Shown: positions 47,335 through 58,860, counted from the stretch's first letter. The stretch: DNA of 64,000 nucleotides from Thysanoteuthis rhombus (GCA_963457665.1 OY735207.1:46896196-46960195); one strand, 5' to 3'. A program made the numbers and translations. The notes: a model not told the origin generated them from the sequence alone.

Positions 47335-47605
47335 GGACTGCAACGAATCGTAGCTCTATCATGATATGCGAAAGAGAGAGGAGACGTTAGCTGAAGACCT
47401 GAGGAGACTTATTGTCACTCAGCCTTCAGTGATAACCACTGGGCAACCGGTGTGAAACTGTAAATCGCAGAATTACTGCGACCTATGAGTACTAGGAGAG
47501 GAGGGCTGGAGACTTGAGGAGACTTGCTGTCACTCAAACTCCAGCGGTTACCACCAGGCAACTGGTGTGAGATTCCAAATAATAATAATAATAATAATAA
47601 TGATA
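47335..47605 (+). repeat. 3' UTR of the R4/Dong-like element, with duplicated module and (AAT)n tail
   Basis: Two similar modules of about 70 bp, at 47,388-47,460 and 47,510-47,572, each read CTGRAGACYTGAGGAGACTT, a TGTCACTCA phrase, CCAG/TCAGYG, AACCACTGGGCAACCGGTGT or the variant ACCACCAGGCAACTGGTGTG. A TGCGACCTATGAGTACTAGG segment separates them. The copy ends in (AAT)n at 47,575-47,600. Confidence 0.85.
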
Positions 47606-48181
47606 AAGAAGAAGTAGTTTTCTCTAAGGATCTGTTGATTTATCTTCATTTTCTACCGACATTCGCTTGAATTTCGTAAAAACTGATATCATCCAAGAAT
47701 TAACAATTTTCATATGACCCACCCCATCTCTGCTAACAGACTTTGGTCTTTAGCTCTTCTTCCCTCGTCTCCTCGTTCTGATATGTGGTGCGTGTACATC
47801 TGTATTCAAAACCGTACATAACCGAGTTCATTCGTGTCTGCAGGAAATTCGACCGTCTTCCAATAACCGCCTTTGTCGTCGGATTGTGCGCCTGCAAAGT
47901 CTCGTGTCACCATTTGTTCATCGTGTACAATGACAAAACAGAAATAGAACCAATCACATTCGTATCCACCAACCACGGACGCTGGTCACAAATGGATCCC
48001 AGATCAACATCGACAAGGCAATAGATACCTCAGACTATTCAGAACAAAACAAAAATTAATTTGAATCCAGCCTGTTTCCTTTTCTCTCTCTCTCTCTCTT
48101 TCCCCACCCTGCTCGTTTTCCTTATTCCTCGTTTATTCTCTTATTGCACTCCATGTTTTATTCTTGTAACGCTTACTGATT

Positions 48182-48370
48182 AGAAGCCGTTAACCAAAAC
48201 TGTCACAAAATCCGTCAACATAGGTTTCCGAGCAGTTTTGGCTTGCTGGCTGGCTGGCTGGCTGGGTGGCTAACTATGTTTCTATCATAGACATGGATCG
48301 CACCAAATGAAGTACAGGATAATAGATTTCAACATTTACTCCTTAATATCTTGAGAAAAAAAAAATCACT
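48182..48370 (+). repeat. interspersed repeat, copy 2 (partner at 1.1 kb), with (GGCT)n
   Basis: ACCAAAACTGTCACAAAATC and CAACATAGGTTTC match 1,128-1,170. The GGCT run expands here to several units (48,250-48,272). Confidence 0.5.
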
Positions 48371-48379
48371 CCTGCCAAC

Positions 48380-49990
48380 GTAAAATGGGTTATTATTAAA
48401 ATAGTTGTTTTTTTTTTCTAGCGGAAAAAGACCCAAAATGCAAGAACTTTCCCGTTGATCTCCACCCCAGAAAAAAAAATTTAAAAAATCTAAACAAGCC
48501 TAAATCGTAGCTCGTTGCTTGAACTATATCCCTAATCCCTGAGCCTGGATAAACAAATTTGACGTATCAATTCAAACAGGTTACGGCAATTTTGGCCAAG
48601 CTGAAACGAAAGAAAAAGTCCCAAAATACTATGCCCTACGTGGTTACTTTTTTCTCATTACAACGTTCTGACTGCATTAACCTTTTCTCCAGAAAAAAAA
48701 ATCAGACGACTTCAATGATCCAGAACTCAACTAAAAATAGACAAGAGGTGCGAAAGTTAGAAATGTTTTGATACTCGAGATCAAATTGATGTTAAAATTT
48801 GATCCCAACTAACACCATGTATTGATGTTAAAAAAATGCAACTTGATCATTTTTTAATTTTATCTGTAGGTTCCTGTACTTTAAAATTATAGAAGATAGC
48901 TTCAGGTGAAAACTAGCGAGAAAGTCCTGCTCTTTTCACTAGGAAGATTAGTGCAATACAATCTTCATATCCGATATTTTGTCCAGCATAGCCATGTCTA
49001 AGACTGGAGTGAGCTTTCTAGATATCTACTCACCGTGAAGGAATCGTGAACTAGGCTCCGTGAACTCTTATTATATTTTTGGTCTTGTGACAAATGAGGT
49101 GAGCTTAGTAAATATTTAGTCCGTTGTATGTGATTATCTGTGATCACAAGGCCCGGAAAAGACAATTTGATCTGTCTTTAAAGAAACTTACATTGAAGGG
49201 ATTTTTAGATAATATTTTTGATGATTCTTTTATTTCGTATTTTGAAAGGTTTATCAGGTTTTAACACCTTATCTTCAGCAATACGTCCAGGGAAAGATAA
49301 TGATAAGGAAAACTTGGAATAACCTAGCGAATAATTGCAAATTTAAATTACGACAATAGAGACACCCACGTTGTGATCCGATTTTTAGGAAAATAATTTG
49401 TCTTCATTTTTAAATGAGGAATTATCATTGTTTATACACAAATTTTTTCATGTTAATGTCCTCATATCGATCGTTAATGGTTCAAAGTTTCATTTGTTAT
49501 AGACTCTGGCCCTCTGTCGATGCCTATTTTATTTGGAAACGATCCGGAAATCCGAACCAGATCCTTTATGCAATCCAATGACCTGTTCGTTCTCATTCCA
49601 CTTCCCTTCCAAGACGATAATCAACCAAGTAGTATGGATGAACTGTTCGTTTCGAAATCCCCATAACGTAATCGTATTCAACAGACTCTTAAAGAAGGCT
49701 TGAAGTTATAACAGCTAAAGCACTGTGATCTTAACAACCAAGATGAGAACACCGGTTCGGAAAAAGATCAGTGGGTGATAGAAAAAATAAGGATTTGATT
49801 TGTTTAAAAAACATATTGATGATTCTTTTTTTTTAAAATTTTGAAACCAGATTTGATATCTGAGTACATAGAAATGTTTTATACGCGGTTTACCCAAGAT
49901 CGCACAAAACAATAATCAGCAGAAGAGTGGATGGAATTTTAAGACGTTCTAACTTGCTTTTCGTTTTTCTTTACCTCTTCCAGTCCCAAC
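48380..49990. other. AT-rich non-coding stretch
   Basis: Only short frames and A- or T-runs. Nothing recognised. Confidence 0.5.
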
Positions 49991-50009
49991 TTCAAAAAGG
50001 TAGGCTTTC

Positions 50010-50690
50010 ACATAAAATTCAGTAAAACCAATACCATGTGTAACAGATATGTTGAGGACAAAGACACACTGATCAAAATCGAAAGCGCAGGGATTACGAA
50101 GGTAGATGACTACGTCTACTGAAGACAGAAAATCCCCATGAAATTCTCAAAAGGATAAGAAATCAAACAAAGAATCACTCTTGATTGGCAGGCTTTTGGA
50201 AGAGAAAGCTCTACATTCAAGAGCATGAAAATACTATTAGTTTTGAAAAGAAGGTTTTACTACCATGCGTCATCCCAATAGTCACCTACGGAGCTGAAAC
50301 ATGGAACCTAATCAAAAGACTGACTCTCAACCTAAGAACCCTATAGCATGCACGAGAAAGGATCATATCTGACATCGAACGGAGGGATTATAAGACGGCA
50401 TGGCTAATTAGAGAAATTCATTTGAAAATTCAAATGGCAATGGGAGAGGCCATGTTGCAAGGATGACTGACAACGTAGATCCCCAAGATCGTATGCAAAA
50501 TTGTGGCCGGGAAAAAAACAAAAACAAGATGGCGTTCAGAAATTCCTGACTCCCCAACGAGCACGACCAAAAGGTCTGGCGAATCTTCGGGAAGGTTCAT
50601 GTCGAACAACAGATGTTGAAAGTCTACTTTTGCTACTGTTGATGATGATGGTGATGATGATGATGATGATGATGGCGGTGGTGATGGTTA
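50010..50690 (+). pseudogene. RTE-like retrotransposon 3' end, copy H
   Basis: Starts at GFHIKFSKTNTMCNRY, the segment after the RT palm. Next come IKIESAGITKVDDYVY, EIKQRITLDWQAFGRESSTF, VTYGAETWNLIKRLTLNLR, a degraded ERIISDIERRDYKT and QMAMGEAMLQG (shifted WAGHV). The last blocks are badly broken. The end is GTTGATGATGATGGTGATGA and more GAT/GGT units (50,640-50,690). Confidence 0.82.
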
Positions 50691-51019
50691 CGTGGAGTGT
50701 TTGAGAAGAGAATATACTTGAATCTTTATTTAGCAGTCAACTGCCGACATTTGTTGTGTACGTGCGAAATAGTACGTTTCCACCACAATGTCCGTTATAG
50801 CAAAGCTGGCAGATCGATCCTTATCTTATCTAAGGGGGGAGACCTCAAATATGTGCTGCAAGCGAAGGCCATTCGTCTTTCTCCCAATACGGCCATTACT
50901 AAGACGCATCGTTTTTATTTGCATTGCCCACTGATGAAAAAGAAAAAAAAATGTAACAAACAGTTATTCAATGCTGATTTTTATTCACTCGCCAATACGG
51001 CACGGCACGTGTCCAGGTC

Positions 51020-51046
51020 GCTTCTTTTTTTTTTTTTTTTTTTTTT
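51020..51046. repeat. T-run
   Basis: A run of more than 20 T, possibly the poly(A) tail of a minus-strand retrocopy. The sequence upstream on the minus strand (51,050-51,290) was not recognised. Confidence 0.5.
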
Positions 51047-51299
51047 AATAAAAGCTTCCCAAAAAGTACTGTGTTAAACTCTCTCTTCTTTCTATTCACG
51101 TTTCTCTCTTCAATTGCCATGTTTGACATCATTACACAGCCTTCTACTTAGAGCCTCGGGCACTAATTGCCGTGGCTAAGCGACCACCGAAGACCTCATC
51201 TTGAAATCGCACGCCATATAGGCAGGAGGTAGGCAGCCTGTCACAGCTTTCTATCATGCTAGTGCCTGCTCGGGGTTCGGTAAAATGTACATTAACACG

Positions 51300-51520
51300 C
51301 GCACAAAGAAAAAAAAAACAAAACAAAAATCACACGAAGCACACGTGCACAAACACTCATAGATATACGTCTTATGCAAGCACAGACTCAGACAGACGAA
51401 CACGCGGTTAGACACTCTAACACGCACACTTGCGCTCAGACATGCACACATGCATAAACACGCGTGCATAAACACATGCACATTTACAACACACACGTAG
51501 ACACAAGCACTCAGCGTATT
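51300..51520. repeat. degenerate CA-rich stretch
   Basis: Interrupted CACA and GCACAC words over about 200 bp, an old decayed (CA)n array. Confidence 0.7.
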
Positions 51521-51654
51521 ATTTCCTGAGGACGTATGCACCTGTTCATTTTATTCAAGAATAAAACACATTCGATTTGAGCCAGGATTCGTACATTCCA
51601 TTATTAAGGTTATAATTCTTCCTTTCCTTCACTTATTTGAATAGAATCCTTTCA

Positions 51655-52000
51655 TCATCATCATCATCATCGTCAGCAGCAGCAGCAGCAGCAGCAGCGT
51701 TTTAACGTCTGTCGTTGGACCTTCTCAAAGATTCGCCAGACCTCTTGATCCTAGGCGTTTCGGTTCCAATATCTCTGAAACCTATAATAAGTCGTCACGA
51801 CATCTTATTTTCTGCCGGTCACACTTTTGGATATGATCTGTCGAGATTCACGTTGTGAGTCGAGATGTAGAGCGATTGTCTCTCATTCTTGCAACATGGC
51901 CTGCCCATTGCCATTTGAGTTCTTCCAATTGATTTTTATGATATCTCTGACATATTTTTTCTTCAATATATTGTACTGTCTCGTGATCTCTCCATGTAAT
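51655..52000 (-). pseudogene. RTE-like retrotransposon 3' end, copy I
   Basis: On the minus strand the order is YITWRDHETVQYI, the ISEIS/IKINWK region, QMAMGRPCCKNE (shifted WAGHV), DNRSTSR and the final GPTTDVKTL-like end. The tail on the plus strand is CATCATCATC followed by a CAG run, so a mixed (GAT)n/(CTG)n tail. Confidence 0.82.
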
Positions 52001-52149
52001 AATCCCGTTAGTTCATCTTCACCCTTTTCTTTATCTCTTCTTCATTCCTCTCTTTATCTTCTCCCCTCTTTCTTTAGATACACTTTTTCATTCTGATTAT
52101 TTTCTGGTCACTTTCTCTTTCCTATGTCTTTTTTTTTTGTTCGTGCTGG

Positions 52150-52440
52150 AGATCTAGTGACAGCAGGACTTCCCAAAACTCCAGTATTCTCCACAGTATT
52201 CAAACTGCTGTCTGCTTCCTAACATTTGAAGTTTTGGGCTGTTCCAAGAACTCCGATAATGATCGCCAGAACTGTAATCTTCATATTCCTCATTTTTTTT
52301 TCAGTCGTCTCTCAGGGTTTGGATAGTTTCCAGCCTTTCATTTTCTCTCATTTTACTCTATGGTTTGCTGGAACAGCATCATCCATTATCGGGAACTTTG
52401 TTAACGATAACTACATCTGGTCTCCTGGTTTGATCTAGGG
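52150..52440 (-). pseudogene. R4/Dong-like C-terminal fragment
   Basis: On the minus strand the frame gives DDAVPANHRVK, then a stop, and MRNMKITVLAIIIGVLGTAQ. This matches the IVDVAVPADHRV and KMWNMKTRVVPVIVGALGTV blocks of the 45.8-kb element. Near 52,165 the UTR phrase CTGCTGTCACTAGATCTCCAG follows. Several stops. Confidence 0.75.
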
Positions 52441-52719
52441 ATGGCTCAAGGCATAAACAAGCTAAATGGCCACCTAGGATCCCGTGACCATCAGAAGACT
52501 CCGAAGAGCAACGTAAGCCACAAAATCAATTTTTACTTAGGGTCCCTCATAGACCTGGCATGACCCTTGGCTAGTCCGTTTGGATTTCAGAAAATTATAT
52601 GCCTTTATTCTCTAATACGCATTCTGATTCGAGCTGATACCATTTGTTTACATGGTCGAAGCGAAGTCGTTTGCACAATCTATCATTTTTTTTTATATAT
52701 ATCATGCACTTGCAAACTA

Positions 52720-52840
52720 AATATCTGGTGGTTATCACTGGAGATTCAATGACAGCGAGTCCCCTAAAATGTCCTGAATCTTTCTCAGTATCCCCGTAAA
52801 CGTCCGAAACTCCGTAGCCAGGACACTCAACTCTTATTCT
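52720..52840 (-). pseudogene. R4/Dong-like 3' terminal fragment
   Basis: On the minus strand a LRKIQDI-like end of the protein is followed by GGGGACTCGCTGTCATTGAA, TCTCCAGTGATAACCACCAG. This is the second UTR module of the family. It lies 280 bp from the previous fragment in the same orientation. Confidence 0.65.
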
Positions 52841-53619
52841 AATATTTAATTCATCTTATGTTCATTTACTACTTTTAGTACAGTGCAACAATTACTATTA
52901 CGAGCATAACTAAAACCTTTATGCTCCACACTTTTCTCGGCTGTCGGACAAAGGTCCTGCTTGCATAAAAAAAAATAATAAAAGATAAATATAATTTAGA
53001 TTACTTGATGTGAATTATGCCCTTTTCTATTTAATCTCACCTCATTTTATTTTTTGTCTTCTTCACTTCCTTAACTCAGTCCTTTTTTCCTTGTCTTTTT
53101 CTCTCTCTTTCTCTTTCACTTCTAAGATTTCTTATTTCTATTCTTTTCATCTTTCTCCAACCTTTTTAACTTTCTATCCGTTCAATTTCGTCCAATCTCT
53201 CGCGTTTCTTTATTCGTCTCTTCTTCAGGTTTTTCTTGTTTGGCTTCGTGATGAGATTATTTAGTCGGCAAACAATTAGGCCCAAATTGAAAAAGCGATT
53301 TCAATTTTTTTTTGTCAGCGAGGGCAACAAGAAAACGCCAGAAAAAAAAAAAAAACATACACCCATACCATGAATACATTCGCATACATTACTGTCCTTA
53401 TTTTCTAATTTGGTAGCAAATCGATTATACAATTACTGCAACCCACTTCTACGTTAATATAGGCAGTGCATAAGAAAGTAGACAGAGGCATTTTATTCAT
53501 TTTCGGAACTCTTTCTCTGGCTCTCTACGATTAAGTGTTTGTCAATTATCCTCTTCTGTCTCTTCTGTACTATGTCTGAGAATCGTTGTTGCAAATTCTG
53601 AAATATCAATATTAATTGA

Positions 53620-53760
53620 TGCGCTTGAAAGCGTGCCAAAACATTGGAATCGATATTGGAGGAATTAGAAATTCGAGAAACAGTTGAAATTATTACAGTA
53701 ATGCTGGCGCCAGTAGAGATTCTAAGAAAGGTGCTGGAGATTCAAGGAGACTTACCGGGA
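53620..53760 (+). pseudogene. R4/Dong-like C-terminal end
   Basis: The frame reads SILEELEIRETVEIITVM, then APVEILRKVLEIQ. It matches RLEEIGIRGRIETVQTTALL and ARILRKVLEI of the best copy. The family's CAAGGAGACTT follows, and an RTE fragment begins immediately after. Confidence 0.72.
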
Positions 53761-53764
53761 AAAT

Positions 53765-54440
53765 AAATGAATCAGAATAGACAGCGAACATCTGAGCAAC
53801 ATTAGATTTGCTGACGACATCACCACTTTTGAGGTGAACCTACACGGCCTCCAACTGAGGCTAGATGAACAAAATGAAGAAGGCAAGAAAGTCGGCCGAC
53901 ACTTGAACTTCTACAAAAAAAAGGTCATGTGCAACAATCATGTCAGAAGTAAGAACAAAACAATCAAAACTGAAGATGCAGAACTAGATGAAACAAGACG
54001 ATCCCATTGGTCCTGAGAAGATGGGTATACAACTAATTCATCTTCCCGATAATCACTTATGGGGCTGAAACATGGAACCTGGCCAAGAGACTGACCTGCA
54101 GACTGAGAAACATGCAACGTGCATATGAAAGCTCACAATGCACCACTGTATCAGGTAGAAAACAGTAGTCTGAGACATCATATAATCCACTATAAAACTC
54201 AAATGGCAATGGGCTGCTCATATTGCAAGAATGACAGATAACCGATGAACGCTTCAACTCATAACATATATCCCTGGAAATTGCCTGAGCAACTGAGGCC
54301 GGCAGAATACAAGATGGAGAGACGAATTAGAAAAATTCTGAAAATATTGGCGCTGCAACGCCCACGAAAGAGAGGTATGGCAAATCTTAGGAGAGGTCTT
54401 TGTCCAATGTCAGACGTTAAAAGGCGGATGCTGCTGACTG
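53765..54440 (+). pseudogene. RTE-like retrotransposon, copy J, keeps the FADD motif
   Basis: This is the only RTE copy here with an intact catalytic motif: GIRIDSEHLSNIRFADDITT, then LHGLQLRLDEQNEEGKKVGR, HLNFYKKKVMCNNHV and TIKTEDAELDE. About 130 bp are then missing. The frame resumes in another register at IPLVLRRWVYN, and continues FPIITYGAETWNLAKRL, the HVARMTDNR region (with a stop in place of W), then RDELEKF(stop)KYWRCNAHE. It ends in GCTGCTGACTG with no long tail. Confidence 0.85.
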
Positions 54441-54812
54441 TCAATTAGTCTCCATCGATGACCATCATACCTCCTCGGGGGAAACATGCAAACGCACGTA
54501 ATAATAATAAAAAGGGTGTCGACAAAATTCTAGGTAGAATACCAGGAAATCCAAGCATCCAAGAGACATGGAAAAATTGTCCCCACGGGCACCACCCATG
54601 TCCTTTGCAAAGCACTTCCCAAGTAAATATTTTGTCTAAATTTTGAATGTCTGTTATACAACAATTTGCTGTTTCTTGTACAAGCTCCTGTATTGTCCTG
54701 TGTATTGATACCCCATTGATATGTATGGAATGAAATGAAAAGTTTCAGTGCCTACTAGGTTATTTCATCGTTGCCTGCCCTATGTTTCAAGCTAAATTCT
54801 ATTAGACAAGAA

Positions 54813-54868
54813 GAAGAAGAAGAAGAAGAAGAAGAAGAAGAAGAAGAAGAAGAAGAAGAAGAAGAAGA
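54813..54868. repeat. (GAA)n microsatellite
   Basis: AGA/GAA triplet run giving a polyglutamate frame that is not a gene by itself. It is the 5' border of the next R4/Dong-like copy. Confidence 0.95.
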
Positions 54869-55993
54869 ACTGCTGGGAGATGGAGAATTACTGAGAAATG
54901 TATCGCACATGAACAGAATACGCGGAAGATTATGGGATACATGCAAGATAAGACAACAAAAAAGAATATCCGCTGTAGTGAAAGAAATATACCAAAGGAG
55001 ACCAGCCGAAGAAGGAAGATAAAGACAAAGGATTGCCCAGTATATAATGAATCATATTTTCCAAAAACAACAAGAGGATATCTTATCAGGATTTGAAGGA
55101 TTTAGATAGAAGAAATAACATAGAACCAGACACTATGAAGGCATATATTTTTTTGGAACAACATATGGCTATGACAAAGATATGCAACGAACCAACTGAA
55201 TGGTTTAATAATATTGAAAAAGTACACGAAGACAGAGAGGAGGGAGAAAAAGAATTGAATACAGCCACACTGAAAAGCACTCAACCCCCAAAAAGCCAAC
55301 TGATTCACAGATACTAATTCAAGAAAATCACTATACTAAATGACAGACTGATTTACCAACCTCGAAGATGCCTAGTTGAAGATGAGCTCTAAGGATGAGT
55401 GACCAGAGGCAGATAAGTCCTCATCCAAAAAGACACCGAAAAATGGAATCGGATAAGCAACTACAGACCAATCAGAAGCCTACTACTAATGTGGGAAACT
55501 TTGTCGGGTCAGATAGCTGGGAGAATACATATTTCATGGAAAGAAGAAGATTATTACTAGAATAACAGAAAAAAATGCAGAAAAAGAAACAGAGGAGCGG
55601 ATGACTTGTTCTACATCAATGAAATGATTCTGAAAGAAGTTAGGAAGAGAAGACAAATGTTGCAATGGAATGAATTGATAAAAAACCCCCAAAAAACAAG
55701 CATACAACACGATCCCAAATAGCTGGATATACGACAAAACTATAACAGCAAAACTATTAGAGCATTAAACACACAAGACCTATATAATTTACATAAGGTT
55801 TCTCGAAAACATGAAGAAATGAAAGAGAAAATGATAGAGGAATATTTTAGGAGAACAAGAAAAATTCTGGAAACTAAGCTAAACAGCAGAAATACTTAGG
55901 ACCATTTCTGGGATGGACAGAGGATGAACTCTAATAAATGGATCGGTGAACTAAGAAACTTATGGCCATGCACAAGAAAGAAAGGAGAAAGGA

Positions 55994-56000
<7 letters not shown>
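54869..56000 (+). pseudogene. R4/Dong-like retrotransposon, 5' part with internal deletion
   Basis: This is the only copy with sequence upstream of the RT palm. LLGDGELLRNVSHMNRIRGR and later ISNYRPIRSLLLMWETLSGQ, the RT motif in which NYRP is characteristic, then a DDLFYINEMILKEVRKRRQ segment. Directly after WNELIKNP the frame jumps to TIRALNTQDLYNLHKV and EEYFRRTRKILETKLNSRN. The palm with YMDD has therefore been deleted. A GPFLGWTEDEL segment and MAMHKK follow, then a (GA)n run (56,003-56,040). Many stops. Confidence 0.8.
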
Positions 56001-56043
<43 letters not shown>

Positions 56044-56269
56044 TTTTAATTTTGCAGTATTGCAGGCTAGGATTTCAAAATATTATCTAATATTGCATGC
56101 TGAATACATATTTATATACATATAGATGCACACTTGGATACAACTGAAAAGTTTCAGGTGAGTCCATTTTCAGAGAGTATTTTTTTTTCATTTAAGAACT
56201 TTACATTATGATTTTTCTCCATCGATTCGAAAATTACCCACGTGCTTCTTCTTTTTTTAACGAAAATAA

Positions 56270-56560
56270 GACGTGTTTACATTACATGGCTTTAATGAAT
56301 TATACACCCCTTTTCAACATTGCCCCCTTTTTTTTAACATTAGACCCTCTTTCCAAATTGTACATCTCCCCTTTTTTTTTTAACATTAGCCGCCATTTGT
56401 TTCAACATTAGTATCCACTCTGTGAAAAAAGGTCCCTATTTTTTAACATAAGCCCTGCTATTTCTGAATTGAACCCCATTCTTCAATATTGACCCCTAGT
56501 TCAACTTCAGGCCCCTGGGCACACTTTCTTATCATCGCCCCATTTCGACATTAGCTTTTG
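56270..56560 (+). repeat. degenerate minisatellite with CCCC-TTTTT-AACATTA unit
   Basis: Units of about 30-35 bp such as CCCCCTTTTTTTTAACATTA recur about eight times with changes between 56,280 and 56,555. Confidence 0.65.
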
Positions 56561-56647
56561 CATATATGAAATGAAAAAAAAAAGCCAGTACCGACCAAGT
56601 CATAACATTGTTGCCTGCCCGGAGCTTTTAGCTGAAACAAAGTGCGT

Positions 56648-56648
56648 A

Positions 56649-56689
<41 letters not shown>

Positions 56690-56749
56690 AATATTATTAT
56701 AATTATCATCCTCATCATCATTATCATTATTATTATTATTAGTTGTAGT

Positions 56750-56827
<78 letters not shown>

Positions 56828-56890
56828 TGATCATGATCATGATGATAATAATAATGATAATAATAATGGTAATAAAAATAAAATAAAATA
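56648..56890. repeat. compound (ACT)n / (ATT)n / (AAT)n microsatellite
   Basis: ACT triplets (56,648-56,688), ATT triplets, ACT again (56,752-56,790), then AAT triplets to about 56,835 and degenerate GATAAT to 56,890. It borders the next R4/Dong-like fragment. Confidence 0.95.
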
Positions 56891-56934
56891 AAATGAAAAA
56901 TCTGGGCCAGTCAAAGTTAAGGATTTACTTCTCG

Positions 56935-57245
56935 TTAGCAGAAAGAAAGCCTGTCAGATAACGGATGCCGCTATTCCAGGAAATGGCACAGTGGATTTGA
57001 AAAAAAGGAGAGAAAAAAAAAAAGATCTGGCAAAATATCTCGACCTTGCTTGAGGGCTGAAGAGAGATTACAGAAATATGAAGGTGACATTTGTTTCCGG
57101 CGTTATTGGAGCACTTTCAACAATCCCAAAGTGCCTTGCAACAAGTTGGGTATCGCAGGTTGAACCGGAACTCTACACCGCTACAAAATTACTGCAAACA
57201 GCTGAGATTCTGTCAAGAGTGTTGAAGTACTTATGTTAGATCTAT
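56935..57245 (+). pseudogene. C-terminal fragment of a second R4/Dong-like subfamily
   Basis: CQITDAAIPGNGTVDLKKRR corresponds to CQIVDVAVPADHRVKKKEGE of the 45.8-kb element. NMKVTFVSGVIGALSTIPKC corresponds to NMKTRVVPVIVGALGTVPKT, and LLQTAEILSRVLKYL to LLGTARILRKVLEI. The differences are larger than among the other copies, so this is a different subfamily. One stop lies between the blocks. Confidence 0.78.
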
Positions 57246-58084
57246 GTGCTATATGGAGCACCGATGAATAAAGGGAATTGCCGAGGAAAAAGATTACTAT
57301 GGAAGATATATGTTTGTTGTATAAGATTAATGTACCCTATTTTTACCATTAGACCATGTATTTACAGAGAGATCTTTGTATGCACTTGAATATACATACA
57401 GCATATAATATATCACTCAAACAAAAACACTGCAATAAACATACAACTATATTAATCTCTTATTTGGTAATAACCGTATATTTTTCACAGTCCCGATTGT
57501 ATAGAAAAATTTAATAAAAGATAAATATAATTCAGATTTCGTGATGTACATTGAGCTTTTTCACATACTTAATCCAACAGGAATCATGAAATAAAATCAT
57601 CGATTGAGGTGTTTCTAAAATCTGCGAATAATCAACATTTTTACTTTATTTCTAAGTGTTATGTTTTTTTCTATCAAACTTCGTGACGGATAAAAAAAAG
57701 GCTGCCATCTTTAAATGTTAATTTCTGTTGCACAAATGCGAAATACGGTTACATTTGCCCCCTTGCCAGTAAATATGAAAATAAGCAAACAACTCCAAAA
57801 GAAAAGACTCGGTATCATTTACCTGTTAATCTTCACACGTATGTAAACTTTTTTTTTTACTTTGGAAATCAGTGGAACTGTAGGTCTTTATTGATGTATA
57901 TCTGCTGACGTAAATGCGATTTATTGATTATCGCACCACGAATGACCGACATAATATCTCTACTGTGTCAATAACGTTCTCAATGAACGTCTCACTGAGC
58001 AATGCTATGAAAGCTGAACGACTGTATCATTTCACTGCAGCTGAATGGTTTCAAAACGCTTTGGCTATAAGACTAAATTTGGCA

Positions 58085-58400
58085 CACGACGACATATTTA
58101 CGGCATCCAATTAGGATCGAATTCACTACAGCGGCATCAGTCTGCAAGACTAACTTGTTGATCACTGTTCCAAAGCAAAACAACAAAAGAACAGGTATTT
58201 ATTAAGCCAAACTGGCATAAAGCCACATGTACTGGACACCTAATTAGGATCGAACTCACTCTTGTCATATTTGGTGAGCTTTCAGTTCATAACCGGAAAG
58301 AAATTTAAATTTTATTGATGTTTTAGTAAGTATACAAGGCCATAAGTGTGGGGCACACGGTGAAGATCGATCTTATGCAATTGGTAACGAATCGCGAGAC
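58085..58400 (-). repeat. three tRNA-derived SINE modules (minus orientation)
   Basis: On the plus strand the B-box complement appears as AGGATCGAATTCAC (58,115), AGGATCGAACTCAC (58,246) and GAAGATCGATCTTATG (58,361). Between them are GGCATAAAGCCACATG and AAGGCCATAAGTGTGGGG body phrases. Unit spacing is about 115-130 bp. Confidence 0.65.
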
Positions 58401-58559
58401 TAGCTCTACTTCACATTAATGCAGTCCTAAATATGTGGATAATTACCAAGCTAAGCTAAGTCAGGAACAAAGAAATACGTATTATTATCATTCTACCAGT
58501 TAATTCCTGGATAGTGAATTTATGGGCTTGCTAACATTTTCTGTACATTGATGCGATTC

Positions 58560-58860
58560 AAAATATATAAATATCTGCAAAGCTTTAATAAGTCTGGTAC
58601 AAGGCCAGTTGAAGGAGTCATAGTATGGGTAGAGGGTATTTTTCTTCAGCAACATGTTTACCCCTGAGTGGAAGAGTTCAGTGTAACGCACAGAAAAACA
58701 AAAAGGTCACACTTCATTATGCAAGTATATTAACTCAGTCCGAATTGGTATTAGACCGTCCATACAAGGAGATCTGATGAGGATTGAACCAATTGAAAAC
58801 GACCAGCAAGATTACTTTGCTGATCATTGCTAGATGATGAACATCCTGATCAATTTTCAT
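58560..58860 (-). repeat. composite SINE-containing repeat, copy 1
   Basis: About 300 bp shared with 63,200-63,460: GGTATTTTTCTTCAGCAA, GTTTACCCCTGAGTGG, AGGTCACACTTCATTATGCA, TTGGTATTAGACCGTC, GATGAGGATTGAACC (B-box complement), GATCATTGCTAGATGA (A-box complement), ACATCCTGATC. A third, partial copy lies at 59,510-59,605. Confidence 0.72.

Noticed and set aside
54771-55022. An 83-codon frame with a polyglutamate stretch, as a possible acidic protein
   Set aside because: The Glu run is a (GAA)n microsatellite, and the following residues belong to an R4/Dong-like remnant.
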